Assembly: GCF_903645315.1 (NCBI RefSeq)
Contig: NZ_CAHJXL010000002.1
Span: 248,001 to 312,000 of the forward strand
Direction: 5' to 3'
Length of the DNA: 64,000 nt
Source: Victivallis sp. Marseille-Q1083
Lineage (GTDB): Bacteria > Verrucomicrobiota > Lentisphaeria > Victivallales > Victivallaceae
Part shown: positions 9,280 through 18,124 of the stretch, in pieces
How positions within the stretch are numbered: the first letter of the stretch is position 1
Layout of the letters: each line of letters opens with the position of its first letter
Notes under the pieces: model-generated
Databases searched by the model: none
Told to the model about the DNA's origin: nothing
The model's input: only the letters and a program-made list of their open reading frames with translations
Translations under genes and position numbers: made by a program

Positions 9280-9290
9280 TTAATATTGTA

Positions 9291-9300
9291 AATACGTATT
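9291..9300. promoter_or_regulatory. CG-centred palindrome, candidate LacI-family operator
   Basis: AATACGTATT is a perfect 10-bp palindrome with a central CG, the hallmark of many LacI-family operators. It sits at about +5 to +15 of the promoter above, directly before the regulator gene, which fits autoregulation. The assignment is inferred from position and symmetry. Confidence 0.4.
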
Positions 9301-9320
9301 AGCAGGAGCGATGGCAGGAA

Positions 9321-10379
9321 GTGATAGGAAGTAAACAAATTACCCAGAAAGAATTGGCCAAGCTGGCGAATGTCTCGCAGAGTGTCATTTCGCTGGTATT
9401 GAATAATTCGCCGTTGAAAGCGCGCATTCCGCAGCAGACCAGAAACCGGGTGCTTGAGATTGCCCGGCAGCACAATTACCGGGTGAATCCGGTCGCCCGA
9501 CAGCTGCGTTCCGGCCAGAGCAGGTTGATCAACGTCGTTTCACCGGTGGTCTTTTCCCATCAACTGGTCAATATGATTCCGTTGATCGAGACGGAACTGT
9601 CCCGGGCCGGTTACCATATTATGATTTCCCGGTTAGATTCCGAAGTGAAAAATATCGTGGAGACGCTCCGGACCATCATGACCTTCGGATTTGCCGGAAC
9701 AATTGCGCTGGATTTGTTCGAAGAGTACGTCCCGCCGAAAGGCCAGCCTTCCGTCTGTCAGGTGCTCAGTGAATATAACAATGTCATTTTTCTGCAATGT
9801 CCGGCCGATGTGGAGGATTTCACCGCCGTGGAGGTGGATTACGCTGCCGGGGTGACCGAGGCAGTCCGTGAATTGGTGGCCCGCGGCCGGCGCCGGATCG
9901 CGCTGGCGTTGAACGATGACTACCGGCCGTCGATGATCGGCCGTTTGCAGGGGTACCGGCGCGGTTTGGAATCCTGCGGACTGCCTTACGACCCGCAATT
10001 GTGCTGGGTGGCCGAATCGGCTGGCATGATCGGGCTGGATGGTTCCCGCCCGGAGCATATTGCCGAACAAATCGACCGGCAGTTGCTGATCGGCCGGAAT
10101 GCCGATGCGATCATCACCTCCAACGACGAATGGGCGGTGGCGGTCATTCATGTCGTGCGGCGCCGCGGGGTCAGCGTGCCGGAGGAGTTGTCGGTGGTCG
10201 GCTATGGCGACAATCCGGATTTATGCTGGGCGTGCGAGCCGGAATTGACCAGCATCAGCCACGGCAATATCGAGCTGGCCGTGAAGCTGGCCGGCCGCCT
10301 TTTGTCCTCGCTGGCCGGAGAAACGGTAGTCGGCAGTGAAGTGGTGAAATCCTATCTGGTGGTCCGCAATTCGCTCTGA
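9321..10379 (+). CDS. LacI-family transcriptional regulator
   Basis: A 352-residue one-component regulator. Residues about 8-55 form the LacI helix-turn-helix and hinge (TQKELAKLANVSQSVISLVL, then NYRVNPVARQLRSG), followed by a periplasmic-binding-protein-like sensor domain with the typical late motif PEELSVVGYGDNPDL. It probably controls the secreted hydrolase genes that follow on the same strand. The GTG at 9321 is the best available start but its ribosome-binding site is poor: AGGAG at 9304-9308 is 12 nt away. A seven-codon frame from ATG 9311 overlaps this start. The effector sugar is unknown. Confidence 0.9.
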   Translation: MIGSKQITQKELAKLANVSQSVISLVLNNSPLKARIPQQTRNRVLEIARQHNYRVNPVARQLRSGQSRLINVVSPVVFSHQLVNMIPLIETELSRAGYHIMISRLDSEVKNIVETLRTIMTFGFAGTIALDLFEEYVPPKGQPSVCQVLSEYNNVIFLQCPADVEDFTAVEVDYAAGVTEAVRELVARGRRRIALALNDDYRPSMIGRLQGYRRGLESCGLPYDPQLCWVAESAGMIGLDGSRPEHIAEQIDRQLLIGRNADAIITSNDEWAVAVIHVVRRRGVSVPEELSVVGYGDNPDLCWACEPELTSISHGNIELAVKLAGRLLSSLAGETVVGSEVVKSYLVVRNSL

Positions 10380-10402
10380 ATTAGGGAGCGCCAGAAGAAC
10401 AA

Positions 10403-10422
10403 TCGCCGGGAGTAGCCGGCGA
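10403..10422 (+). other. Short hairpin after the LacI gene
   Basis: TCGCCGG (10403-10409) and CCGGCGA (10416-10422) form a 7-bp stem with a 6-nt loop, 24 nt after the stop. There is no following T-run, so it is at best a weak or rho-assisted terminator. Confidence 0.3.
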
Positions 10423-10463
10423 ACAGAGTTGGAATTTATTCGCACTGATTGAGTTGCTTTGTG

Positions 10464-10493
10464 TTGTGCAGAATAGTTGCATATAAATATAAT
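10464..10493 (+). promoter_or_regulatory. Promoter of the large secreted protein gene
   Basis: TTGTGC (10464-10469), 18 nt, perfect TATAAT (10488-10493). The leader would be only about 20 nt, leaving room for AAAGGA at 10507-10512. Confidence 0.5.
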
Positions 10494-10519
10494 TTTATTT
10501 TATGGTGAAAGGATCGATG

Positions 10520-13500
10520 ATGAGAAAACTCCTGGTTGCTTTCTTGATTTTAACCGTCCTGGTGACTGCCGGGTTTGCCGCCGGCAACGAGCGGTCATTG
10601 CAGGGGGCGTTGCAGCATTGGACCGGCGTGGCCGGCGACAATATGCCGATTGAGGTGACTGCAGCGCCGGACCGGACATTGGTGGTGAAAGCGCAGCCGG
10701 ATGGCGGCAGTGAAAGTTTCCCGCATCTGAATCTGGCGCTGAAGCAGCCGGAAGACTGGCGGCGCTATCACAAGCTGGTGGGAGAGGTGAAGCTGACCAG
10801 CGGCAATCCGGATATTGCCGCCAACGGCAAGGAGATCAATTTCTGCTTGTACGATGAAAACTTGCGGCATGAGAATCTGGCCGGCAACCCGGCGGTACAG
10901 CAGTCGTTCGGAAAGCCGAAAATTGCCGCCGGCGACTGGCAACCCCTGGAACTGGATCTTTCCACGGCGGAGCGCGGCAAAGTGCGCGGGCTGGATATTT
11001 ATTTGTATGAGATGCCCTATTCCTATCCGCACGAATACCAGTTCGAATTCCGCAATCTCCGGCTGGTCGGGGAGGATTTGTCCAAAGTGGTGTTTGACGG
11101 CGTCAGCTTCGATCCGGCGATTTTGAAAGGCGAAGCCGGCAGGGCGGTCGGAGAACTCGCTACCGCCGGAGAGGGGCTCCGGCTGGCGCTGGGCGACCGT
11201 GGCGGCATCGTCCGGTTGACCGAACCGGCCGGCACGCTCGGCCGGCGGGAGAATGGCGTTTCCGGCATTTTGCTGCGGGATGCGGCGCAGAACGGCGTGC
11301 CGGTGATGGCCGGCGGCGAAATTACCGCTCAGGATGGCGTTATCCGGCAGGCTGCGGTTTTGCCGGAATTGAAACTGTCGCTGGAGGCGGAATACCTGAC
11401 CAGGGGAGAATCGCTGATCATTCGCGGCGCGGTGGAAACGCTGGAGGCGGCGGACCGGGCGGTGACGGTTTATGTGACTTTGCCGGTCGACAGCGGGTCT
11501 TATGAATTTTTTCAGAGCTTGAGCCGCAGCGCCGAACCGTTCCGGGAATTCCGGTCGCTGCCGCACTATGAAGTGAAACTGACCGGCTATCCGTTTACCG
11601 CGCTGGCGGACTCCGGGGCCGACCTGGCGCTGGGGATCGGTGTCGATCTGGGCAAACCCTGTACCTATCGGCTGGGATTCAATCCGGCTTTGAAGGTGTT
11701 GTACGTCGCTTTCGACCTGGCGCTGACCGATATTGAAACGGTGCATGGCGAGTCGTTGAAGGTCGGTAATTTCGAGGCGGTCGTCTACCCGACTGACGCC
11801 GCTTGGGGGATGCGTTCGGCGGCAGAACGGTATTATCAATTGTATCCGGAATATTTCGTCGACCGGGTGCAGTGCGGCGGCGGCTGGGAAGTGCCGTGGC
11901 ATCGCCGCCAGTCCGGCCAGACGCCGGAGGAGATCGTCGCTGGCGGTTATCGGTTTGTCTGGGGGGCGGATGAGTTGTCGGCGGAAGAATGGAACTGGAA
12001 CGCCGACCACGATATTCTGAATCTGATTTATATCGAACCGGAATTCTTCCAGTTCAGCATGGGGGATTATCAATCGCCGACCACCGAAGAGACGATGGCC
12101 CGCTTGAAGCGGCTCAGCGAAAACGACGAGACGGAATGGCGGAAATTTCTGCCGTTGCACTATTCCACTGCCTACAACTGCAATCCGCATGCCAAATCGG
12201 CCGACCGGCGGGCATTTCTGCACTCGTTGATGAAGGCGACGCTGGCCAGCGGCATGCAGGACAAAAATGGCGAGCTGGTGCTGGGACTCGGCAACCGGGT
12301 CGCCTGGATCGGCGACAGCGGTTTCGGCGCCATGGTGCCGTGCAATTTGAATCCGGCCATTCCGGACGGCCGCGGGATGGCGGCATTCGAAACGATGCTG
12401 GAACCGATGATGGCGGAGTTTGCCGCCGAACAGCGCCGCGCGCCGCGGGGCTTCGGCTTGGACTGCTTCATGGATGTGCCGCCGGATTACCGCCGGGAGA
12501 ACTTCCGTTATGCCGCTTTGCCGCTGGCGTTCGACCCGGAGACCAAGCAGCCGATGGTGCAGCGCGGTTTCGGTTCGCTGGAGTGGCTGAAAGCGTTGAC
12601 CGAACGCTGCCGGCCGCGGAATATGGTGGTGATGGCCAATGCCTTCGGTCCGATGACCTTCGCTTCGCCCTATCTGGATATTTTCGGCATTGAAGGCACG
12701 ATGGTTTCCGACCCGGAATTTCTGCGGACGATCGCCGGTCCGAAACGGCCGATTACCTATCTGCCCTATGATCCGCAACCGAAGCCGGGGATCGAATATC
12801 ATCTGTTCTGGGGAATTTATCCGGGCCGCAACGTGACGGTCGACATTCTGCGGCCGATGATTCCGGTGCTGGATGCACTCTACGAAGCGTCCTGGCAGCC
12901 GGTGACCCGCCTGGAGGCCGACCAGGGGGTCCGGGTGGAACGCTATGGCGTTTCCGGCGCCGGAAAAATCTATTTTACCGTCCACAATCCCGGCCGTTCG
13001 GCGGTGAAAACGACGCTGCGCCCGGCGTTGTCGGAACTTGGCCTGGTCGACGGCGACCGTTTCCGGCAGATTTATCCGGAGGAACGCGAGTTGTCCGGAA
13101 CGCGCCGCGTCAATTTGACGCTGAAAGCCGGTGAAACCGTTGTTCTGGCAGTGGAACCTTCCGGCCGGCCGGCTGCGGCGGCTGCCGAAACATCAAACAA
13201 CAGCAAGGAGGAGCCGATGCTGAAAGTGGTTCGCGATAAGGATTCATTGACGTTGTATCATGGCGCCGATCGGGTGGAGGTCGGTCTTGACCGCGCGCGG
13301 TTGACGTTCACGACGCCGGCCGGCCGCCGGGTGCTGCAGGCATACACTTCCAATTATCTGGACTGGGGGGTCTACTGGCCGCAGCCGGCCGCTTCACAGA
13401 AGGAGCCGGAAATCGTTGAAACCGGCGACCGTATCGAGGTGAAATTGTGTTATCCGGTTGAATTGCAGCGGGAATTTCAATTGAAGTTGACTGTCGACCG

Positions 13501-15136
13501 GCAGTTGCCGGGCATTCAGGTGGAAGCGGACTTGATCAACCGTTCGGCGGCGTTGCGCTGTGAATTGTGGAATTGGGGCTGGGAGGAGGAGGCGACCGAA
13601 TACGCCACCCGGGATGAAATTGACGGCATCTGGCGCGGCAAAGCTTCCAGCAACGCGGCTTATCTGCCGGCGGTCGAAGGCGATTTCGACGTCTACGGCT
13701 GGGCGGCCTGGCCGGGCAACGGCAATTGGCAGTGGGCGATCGTCGCCCAGTGCAACATGTCGTTGTGCCGGACCCATGCCGATTATATCCAGTCCAATGC
13801 GATGCTGCACGCCTCGCCGCGCGAACAGTTGCTCGGTCCCGGCGACGGCATGAACATCTCCTTTTTGTTGACGGCGGTCGACAGTCTGGCGCAACTGGAG
13901 GCGTTGTATCAACAGGCCCAGGCCGCCGGCTGCCCGGCGGCGCTGGGGGTGGAGGCCGGCTGTCCGTTCGAACTCATCGAGTACGGCCAACCGGCGCCGG
14001 AATGGCTGCGGCACGGTGACAAATACAGCAATTGCCCGGCGGTGACTTCCGTGAATTTGCCGGATCTGCGTTACCTGACGCCGGAACAGCGTAAAGAATA
14101 TTGGTTCAATACGTTGTTTTTCACCCATGCGGTCGGCGACAAGGCAGTGCGGCAGGCGTTGCGCGAAGCGGGAATGCCCTGCACCCTGTATTACAACTGG
14201 ATGGAAATTTATCCGAAGGAGTCGGACGATTACCCGGCCGGTTATCATCTGCTCGAACATCCGGAATGGATCAATATCGATGAAAAGGGTGAAAAACGCA
14301 TTTCCGGTTGGGGGCAGGCACACAATCTGGAGCTGTATTCGACCTGTATGCATCAATTGTCGCTGCACGAGCGGGCGGCGGCCCAGATGCGTGAATTGTT
14401 TACCGGGGACGGTCAGGTCAACGGCATTTTCATCGACAACTGCTCGAACCTGCCGGAATGCTTCGGCGATAAATTCGGCGTCCATAGCCACCAGCCCGGC
14501 AAAGACAACCACGCGATGTATATGGAACTGCTGAAAGCGGTCTATGCGGCGGTCAAAGCGTGCGGTAAAGACAATATCGTCATGCAGAACAACAACAACA
14601 ATCCGGCTCACTGGAGCTTCTGCGACACATCGATGGCCGAGGAGACGGTGATCTTCACCGATTGGGAAACGCTGGAATACAAAGGCCGTCTGGCGGCCGA
14701 AGCGTACCGGCACGGCAAGGTGCCGTCCATCTTGAATTACCTGCAGTTCAGCTATAACCGCGATACCCGCGAATACTATTCGACCGACGAATTCGAGGCG
14801 ATCGAATACAATTGTACGTTCAGTTACGTTTATGCCAGATTGTTCGATATGCTGTGGAGCGCCTGGAATTACCTCTACGAGCAGGAGCATCTGATGCCGC
14901 TGGCGCAACGTTACTTCCGGTTGGATTTGTCGAATCCGACGTCGCCGCTGCAGCAGACCGGGAAGGTGTTTCACCGCGATTTCGGCCGCTATAAGCTGTT
15001 GCTTAACTCCGACCGCCGCCATCCGGCCGCCCTGACCGTCGATGGTAAATGGCGTAATATCAATGACGATCAAGTCTATGCCGGGGAGATTGAATTGGAA
15101 CCGTACGGGGCAATAATTCTGGAAAAAGTGGATTGA
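10520..15136 (+). CDS. Secreted two-module glycoside-hydrolase-like protein
   Basis: About 1538 residues. ATG 10520 lies 7 nt after AAAGGA and begins a clear signal peptide (MRKLLVAFLILTVLVTAGFAA); 10502 and 10517 are less likely starts. Residues 30-190 look like a beta-sandwich carbohydrate-binding region (KLVGEVKLTSG, PYSYPHEYQFEFRNLRLVG). Module A continues to about residue 880 with a barrel-like stretch holding GFGLDCFMD and a beta-rich tail. Then comes a linker (AAAAAETSNNSKEEP) and module B from Met900: a new N-terminal sandwich and a second barrel-like domain with GIFIDNCSN, where the Asp is a plausible catalytic residue. AAGGAGG lies 5 nt before that internal ATG (13217), so module B may once have been, or still be, separately translated. 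I infer an extracellular or periplasmic glycosidase from the fold pattern and neighbours; I cannot name the family or substrate. Confidence 0.7.
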   Translation: MRKLLVAFLILTVLVTAGFAAGNERSLQGALQHWTGVAGDNMPIEVTAAPDRTLVVKAQPDGGSESFPHLNLALKQPEDWRRYHKLVGEVKLTSGNPDIAANGKEINFCLYDENLRHENLAGNPAVQQSFGKPKIAAGDWQPLELDLSTAERGKVRGLDIYLYEMPYSYPHEYQFEFRNLRLVGEDLSKVVFDGVSFDPAILKGEAGRAVGELATAGEGLRLALGDRGGIVRLTEPAGTLGRRENGVSGILLRDAAQNGVPVMAGGEITAQDGVIRQAAVLPELKLSLEAEYLTRGESLIIRGAVETLEAADRAVTVYVTLPVDSGSYEFFQSLSRSAEPFREFRSLPHYEVKLTGYPFTALADSGADLALGIGVDLGKPCTYRLGFNPALKVLYVAFDLALTDIETVHGESLKVGNFEAVVYPTDAAWGMRSAAERYYQLYPEYFVDRVQCGGGWEVPWHRRQSGQTPEEIVAGGYRFVWGADELSAEEWNWNADHDILNLIYIEPEFFQFSMGDYQSPTTEETMARLKRLSENDETEWRKFLPLHYSTAYNCNPHAKSADRRAFLHSLMKATLASGMQDKNGELVLGLGNRVAWIGDSGFGAMVPCNLNPAIPDGRGMAAFETMLEPMMAEFAAEQRRAPRGFGLDCFMDVPPDYRRENFRYAALPLAFDPETKQPMVQRGFGSLEWLKALTERCRPRNMVVMANAFGPMTFASPYLDIFGIEGTMVSDPEFLRTIAGPKRPITYLPYDPQPKPGIEYHLFWGIYPGRNVTVDILRPMIPVLDALYEASWQPVTRLEADQGVRVERYGVSGAGKIYFTVHNPGRSAVKTTLRPALSELGLVDGDRFRQIYPEERELSGTRRVNLTLKAGETVVLAVEPSGRPAAAAAETSNNSKEEPMLKVVRDKDSLTLYHGADRVEVGLDRARLTFTTPAGRRVLQAYTSNYLDWGVYWPQPAASQKEPEIVETGDRIEVKLCYPVELQREFQLKLTVDRQLPGIQVEADLINRSAALRCELWNWGWEEEATEYATRDEIDGIWRGKASSNAAYLPAVEGDFDVYGWAAWPGNGNWQWAIVAQCNMSLCRTHADYIQSNAMLHASPREQLLGPGDGMNISFLLTAVDSLAQLEALYQQAQAAGCPAALGVEAGCPFELIEYGQPAPEWLRHGDKYSNCPAVTSVNLPDLRYLTPEQRKEYWFNTLFFTHAVGDKAVRQALREAGMPCTLYYNWMEIYPKESDDYPAGYHLLEHPEWINIDEKGEKRISGWGQAHNLELYSTCMHQLSLHERAAAQMRELFTGDGQVNGIFIDNCSNLPECFGDKFGVHSHQPGKDNHAMYMELLKAVYAAVKACGKDNIVMQNNNNNPAHWSFCDTSMAEETVIFTDWETLEYKGRLAAEAYRHGKVPSILNYLQFSYNRDTREYYSTDEFEAIEYNCTFSYVYARLFDMLWSAWNYLYEQEHLMPLAQRYFRLDLSNPTSPLQQTGKVFHRDFGRYKLLLNSDRRHPAALTVDGKWRNINDDQVYAGEIELEPYGAIILEKVD
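13205..13219 (+). promoter_or_regulatory. Internal ribosome-binding site and ATG within the fused gene
   Basis: AAGGAGG (13205-13211), a 5-nt spacer, and ATG 13217, in frame with the surrounding gene. Initiation here would give a 639-residue protein without a signal peptide. It sits exactly at the boundary between the two modules. Confidence 0.5.
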
Positions 15137-15161
15137 CAAAAGCTTTTCGGCGTGTTATTTA
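15133..15161 (+). promoter_or_regulatory. Promoter overlapping the stop of the preceding gene
   Basis: TTGACA (15133-15138) overlaps the TGA stop of the preceding gene; after 17 nt comes TATTTA (15156-15161). The palindrome AAAAGCTTTT (15138-15147) lies in the spacer and could be a regulator site. It would let the GH3 gene be expressed independently. Confidence 0.5.
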
Positions 15162-15251
15162 TCTTTGGTGGTTAAAATTTGAGGCGTTTGCTTCCGGCCG
15201 GTTCCGTCTCGCCGGGAGCAAAAATCAATGGCGCAGAAAAAGGAGCTGAAG

Positions 15252-18068
15252 ATGAATGGTGCGGAAAAGAGGAGACGTTGGAGCCGGCTGGCCGGGATGG
15301 TGTTGACGGCTTTGGCTTTGGTGCATGGTTTGGACGCACAGGCGAAGCCGTTGCCGGGCAATGCCGAATTGTCGCGCCGGATTGCCGCCGACGGCATGGT
15401 GCTGTTGAAAAATGACCGGGCGGCATTGCCGTTGCCGAACGGGGCGAAGGTCGCCGTATTCGGTCCCGGTCAGATTGAATTTATCAAAGGCGGCTGGGGG
15501 TCGGGAGATGTGACCGTCGACCATGTCGTCAACCTGCTGCAGGGGCTGGAAGCCAAGCAGGAAGCCGGGATGATTTCGCTGGCCGGCGGGCTGGCGGCGG
15601 CCTATCGTCAGAATCCGCAATTGACGTTGACGCCGGCGCTGGTGGCGGATGCCCGCCGGGCGGCCGACCGGGCGGTTATGGTGATCAGCCGCAATTCCGG
15701 CGAGGGGAGCGACCGTTCTCCGGGGGCCGGAGATTATTGCCTGAGCGAAGCTGAAGAGCAGATGCTGAAAATGGTGACAGACGCCGGTTTCGAGCGGGTG
15801 ATCGTCGTTTTGAATGTCGGCGGCATCGTCGATACCGCCTGGCTGGAACGCTATCCGGTCGATGCGCTGCTGGTCGCCTGGCAGCCGGGAATGGAGGGCG
15901 GACTGGCGGTGGCGGATGTGCTGACCGGCGAGGTCAATCCTTCCGGTAAATTGACCGACAGTTGGGCGAAGTCTTTTGACGATTATCCGTCGAGCCGCCA
16001 CTTTTTCGAATCGGATGCCTATGTGTTGTACGAGGAGGATATCTTTGTCGGCTACCGTTATTTCGAGACGTTCGACCCGGCCGGCGAACGGGTGAATTTT
16101 CCGTTCGGCTTCGGGCTTTCTTATACGACTTTTGCGATTTCGGATGTGCAGAGCGCCATTCGGGACGGGGTCATTGAAGTGACCGCCGAAGTGACCAACA
16201 CCGGCAAGGCCGCCGGCCGGGAGGTAGTCCAGCTTTATTACAGTGCGCCGCAGGGAAAATTGGGCCGGCCGGCCAAAGAATTGGGCGCGTTTGCCAAAAC
16301 GGAACGATTGGAGCCGGGGGCTTCGGAGACGGTTTCGCTGCGTCTGCCCGTCGCGGCGATGGCGGCCTACGACGATACCGGCAAAACCGGGAAACGCTCC
16401 TGCTGGGTGCTTGAGCCCGGCGAATACCGGCTGTTGATCGGCAATTCGGTGCGGAACCTGCTGCCGGAGCCGGCGGCGGTTTATCCGGTCGATGTCTTGA
16501 CGGTGACTGAAAAAGCGGCGGCGCATATGGTGCCGAAGCAGTTGCCGCGCCGGTTGCTGGCTGACGGGACTTACGAGAAACTCAGCGATTGGACTGCCGG
16601 GGCGGATACGCCGGCTGGTCAACGCGAGCATGAGGTCGAACCGGGCCGGGTGACCAGAATTGAAGCGGAAGATTTTGCTGCGTCCGGCGGCAGCATTGCG
16701 GTGGAAAGGTTTCAGGAAGCCGCCGGGCTGGGAAAATGTACGGCAGTCATGGACGGCGGCAGTTGGGCGGCCTACCGGCTCCGGGTGGAGGAACCGGGCA
16801 AATACGCGTTGCGTTTCCGGATGTCCAACGGCCGGGAGGAGATCGACGATTTGATGGAGTTGTATGTCAACGGACAACCGGCCGGCGTCCAAGTCGGCGT
16901 GCCGCAGACCGGTAAAGGTTTTGAACGGGGAGAGTGGTATAATTTTGTCGATCTGAAGCCGGTAATCGTTGAATTGCCGGCCGGTGAAGTGCAGTTGAAA
17001 ATCGCCCCGAAAGGTGTTTTCGGCAATGTCGATTATTTCCTGGTTGCTCCGGAGGCGGAGAGTGCGGAGTTATTCGCCGCAGTCGACCGCGCGCAGCAAA
17101 AGCAGTACGAGCAGCACGTACATATGAGACAGGCGCGGGAAAAACGTCGGGTCCGTCCTGAGTCCGCCGAACGGCTGATGTTGGCGGACGTGGCGGCCGA
17201 ACCGGCGTTGCTGGATCAATTTATCGACCAGCTTTCTGACGCCGAGTTGGCGGTGTTGTCCAGCGGATTTTTGTCTACCAAGGGCGGCGCGACCGGCCGG
17301 ATCGGCGTGCTGGAGGAGTTCGGCAGCCCCGGGGTCGAAACCTTTGATGGACCGGCCGGCGTCCGCTTGAGCGAACCGACGACCGCCTGGCCCTGTTCGA
17401 CGTTGTTGGCTTCGACCTGGGATCCCGCCCTGGCCGGACAGCTTGGCGCGGCGGTAGCTGAGGAAGCGAAACTCAACGGCGTGGATATCTGGCTGGCGCC
17501 CGGCATGAACATTCACCGCAACCCGATGTGCGGCCGGAATTTTGAATATTATTCTGAAGATCCGCTGGTCAGTGGCAAAATAGCGGCCGGATTGACCAGA
17601 GGGACTCAGGACAATGGGGTCGGCGTTACGCTCAAGCATTTTGTCCTGAACAACAAGGAAGGGAATCGCAGTCTCAGCGACAGCCGGGTTTCCGAGCGGG
17701 CGTTGCGCGAAATTTATCTCAAAGGATTTGAAATCGCGATCAAGGAGGCGGCGCCGTGGTGCGTGATGTCGTCCTACAATCTGGCCAACGGCGTCGAAAC
17801 GGCCGAGAGCGGCGAACTGCTGACCGACATCCTGCGGGGTGAATGGGGCTTTGAGGGACTGGTGATGACCGACTGGGGCAACAACAGTGTCCATTTTCTG
17901 GAAGCGAAAGCCGGCAATGATGTCAAAATGCCGAGCGGCCTGCCCGACAGTCTGCTGTTGGCGCTGGAACACGGCGATTTGACGCGCGCCGAACTGGAAC
18001 GCAATGTCAAGCGCGTTTTTGAACTGATACTGAAATCCGGGGTGTTGGACCGGAAAAATAACAACTAA
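15252..18068 (+). CDS. Exported GH3 beta-glycosidase with permuted domain order
   Basis: A 938-residue protein from ATG 15252, 6 nt after AAGGAG; ATG 15228 is less likely. An N-terminal signal peptide follows (RRRWSRLAGMVLTALALVHG). The usual GH3 order is reversed. The C-terminal-type alpha/beta sandwich comes first (GMVLLKNDRAALPLPNGAKV near residue 50, the acid/base region SGEGSDRSPG near 160, ending GFGLSYTTF). Then comes a fibronectin-III-like domain (EVTNTGKAAGREVVQLYY), then a CBM6-like beta-sandwich beginning RIEAEDFAASGG (about 465-600). The catalytic barrel is last, with KHFVLNNKEGNR and the nucleophile Asp in GLVMTDWGNN near residue 873. Its neighbours suggest that it finishes oligosaccharides released by the upstream enzyme. 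Reversed GH3 enzymes are known, for example in Butyrivibrio. The substrate is not evident. Confidence 0.88.
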   Translation: MNGAEKRRRWSRLAGMVLTALALVHGLDAQAKPLPGNAELSRRIAADGMVLLKNDRAALPLPNGAKVAVFGPGQIEFIKGGWGSGDVTVDHVVNLLQGLEAKQEAGMISLAGGLAAAYRQNPQLTLTPALVADARRAADRAVMVISRNSGEGSDRSPGAGDYCLSEAEEQMLKMVTDAGFERVIVVLNVGGIVDTAWLERYPVDALLVAWQPGMEGGLAVADVLTGEVNPSGKLTDSWAKSFDDYPSSRHFFESDAYVLYEEDIFVGYRYFETFDPAGERVNFPFGFGLSYTTFAISDVQSAIRDGVIEVTAEVTNTGKAAGREVVQLYYSAPQGKLGRPAKELGAFAKTERLEPGASETVSLRLPVAAMAAYDDTGKTGKRSCWVLEPGEYRLLIGNSVRNLLPEPAAVYPVDVLTVTEKAAAHMVPKQLPRRLLADGTYEKLSDWTAGADTPAGQREHEVEPGRVTRIEAEDFAASGGSIAVERFQEAAGLGKCTAVMDGGSWAAYRLRVEEPGKYALRFRMSNGREEIDDLMELYVNGQPAGVQVGVPQTGKGFERGEWYNFVDLKPVIVELPAGEVQLKIAPKGVFGNVDYFLVAPEAESAELFAAVDRAQQKQYEQHVHMRQAREKRRVRPESAERLMLADVAAEPALLDQFIDQLSDAELAVLSSGFLSTKGGATGRIGVLEEFGSPGVETFDGPAGVRLSEPTTAWPCSTLLASTWDPALAGQLGAAVAEEAKLNGVDIWLAPGMNIHRNPMCGRNFEYYSEDPLVSGKIAAGLTRGTQDNGVGVTLKHFVLNNKEGNRSLSDSRVSERALREIYLKGFEIAIKEAAPWCVMSSYNLANGVETAESGELLTDILRGEWGFEGLVMTDWGNNSVHFLEAKAGNDVKMPSGLPDSLLLALEHGDLTRAELERNVKRVFELILKSGVLDRKNNN

Positions 18069-18124
18069 CCGCAGGCAGTCCAGCGGTGGCGGCCTCCGGA
18101 AAAACAAGGAATCGTTGAGGCATT

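Noticed and set aside
9311-9334. Seven-codon ORF as a leader peptide gene
   Set aside because: AGGAG is only 2 nt from its ATG and the frame is too short to judge; mentioned with the regulator instead of as a gene.
10595-12985. A 796-codon open frame antisense to the large secreted protein
   Set aside because: Low-complexity, no ribosome-binding site, and opposite a gene with a signal peptide and domain structure.
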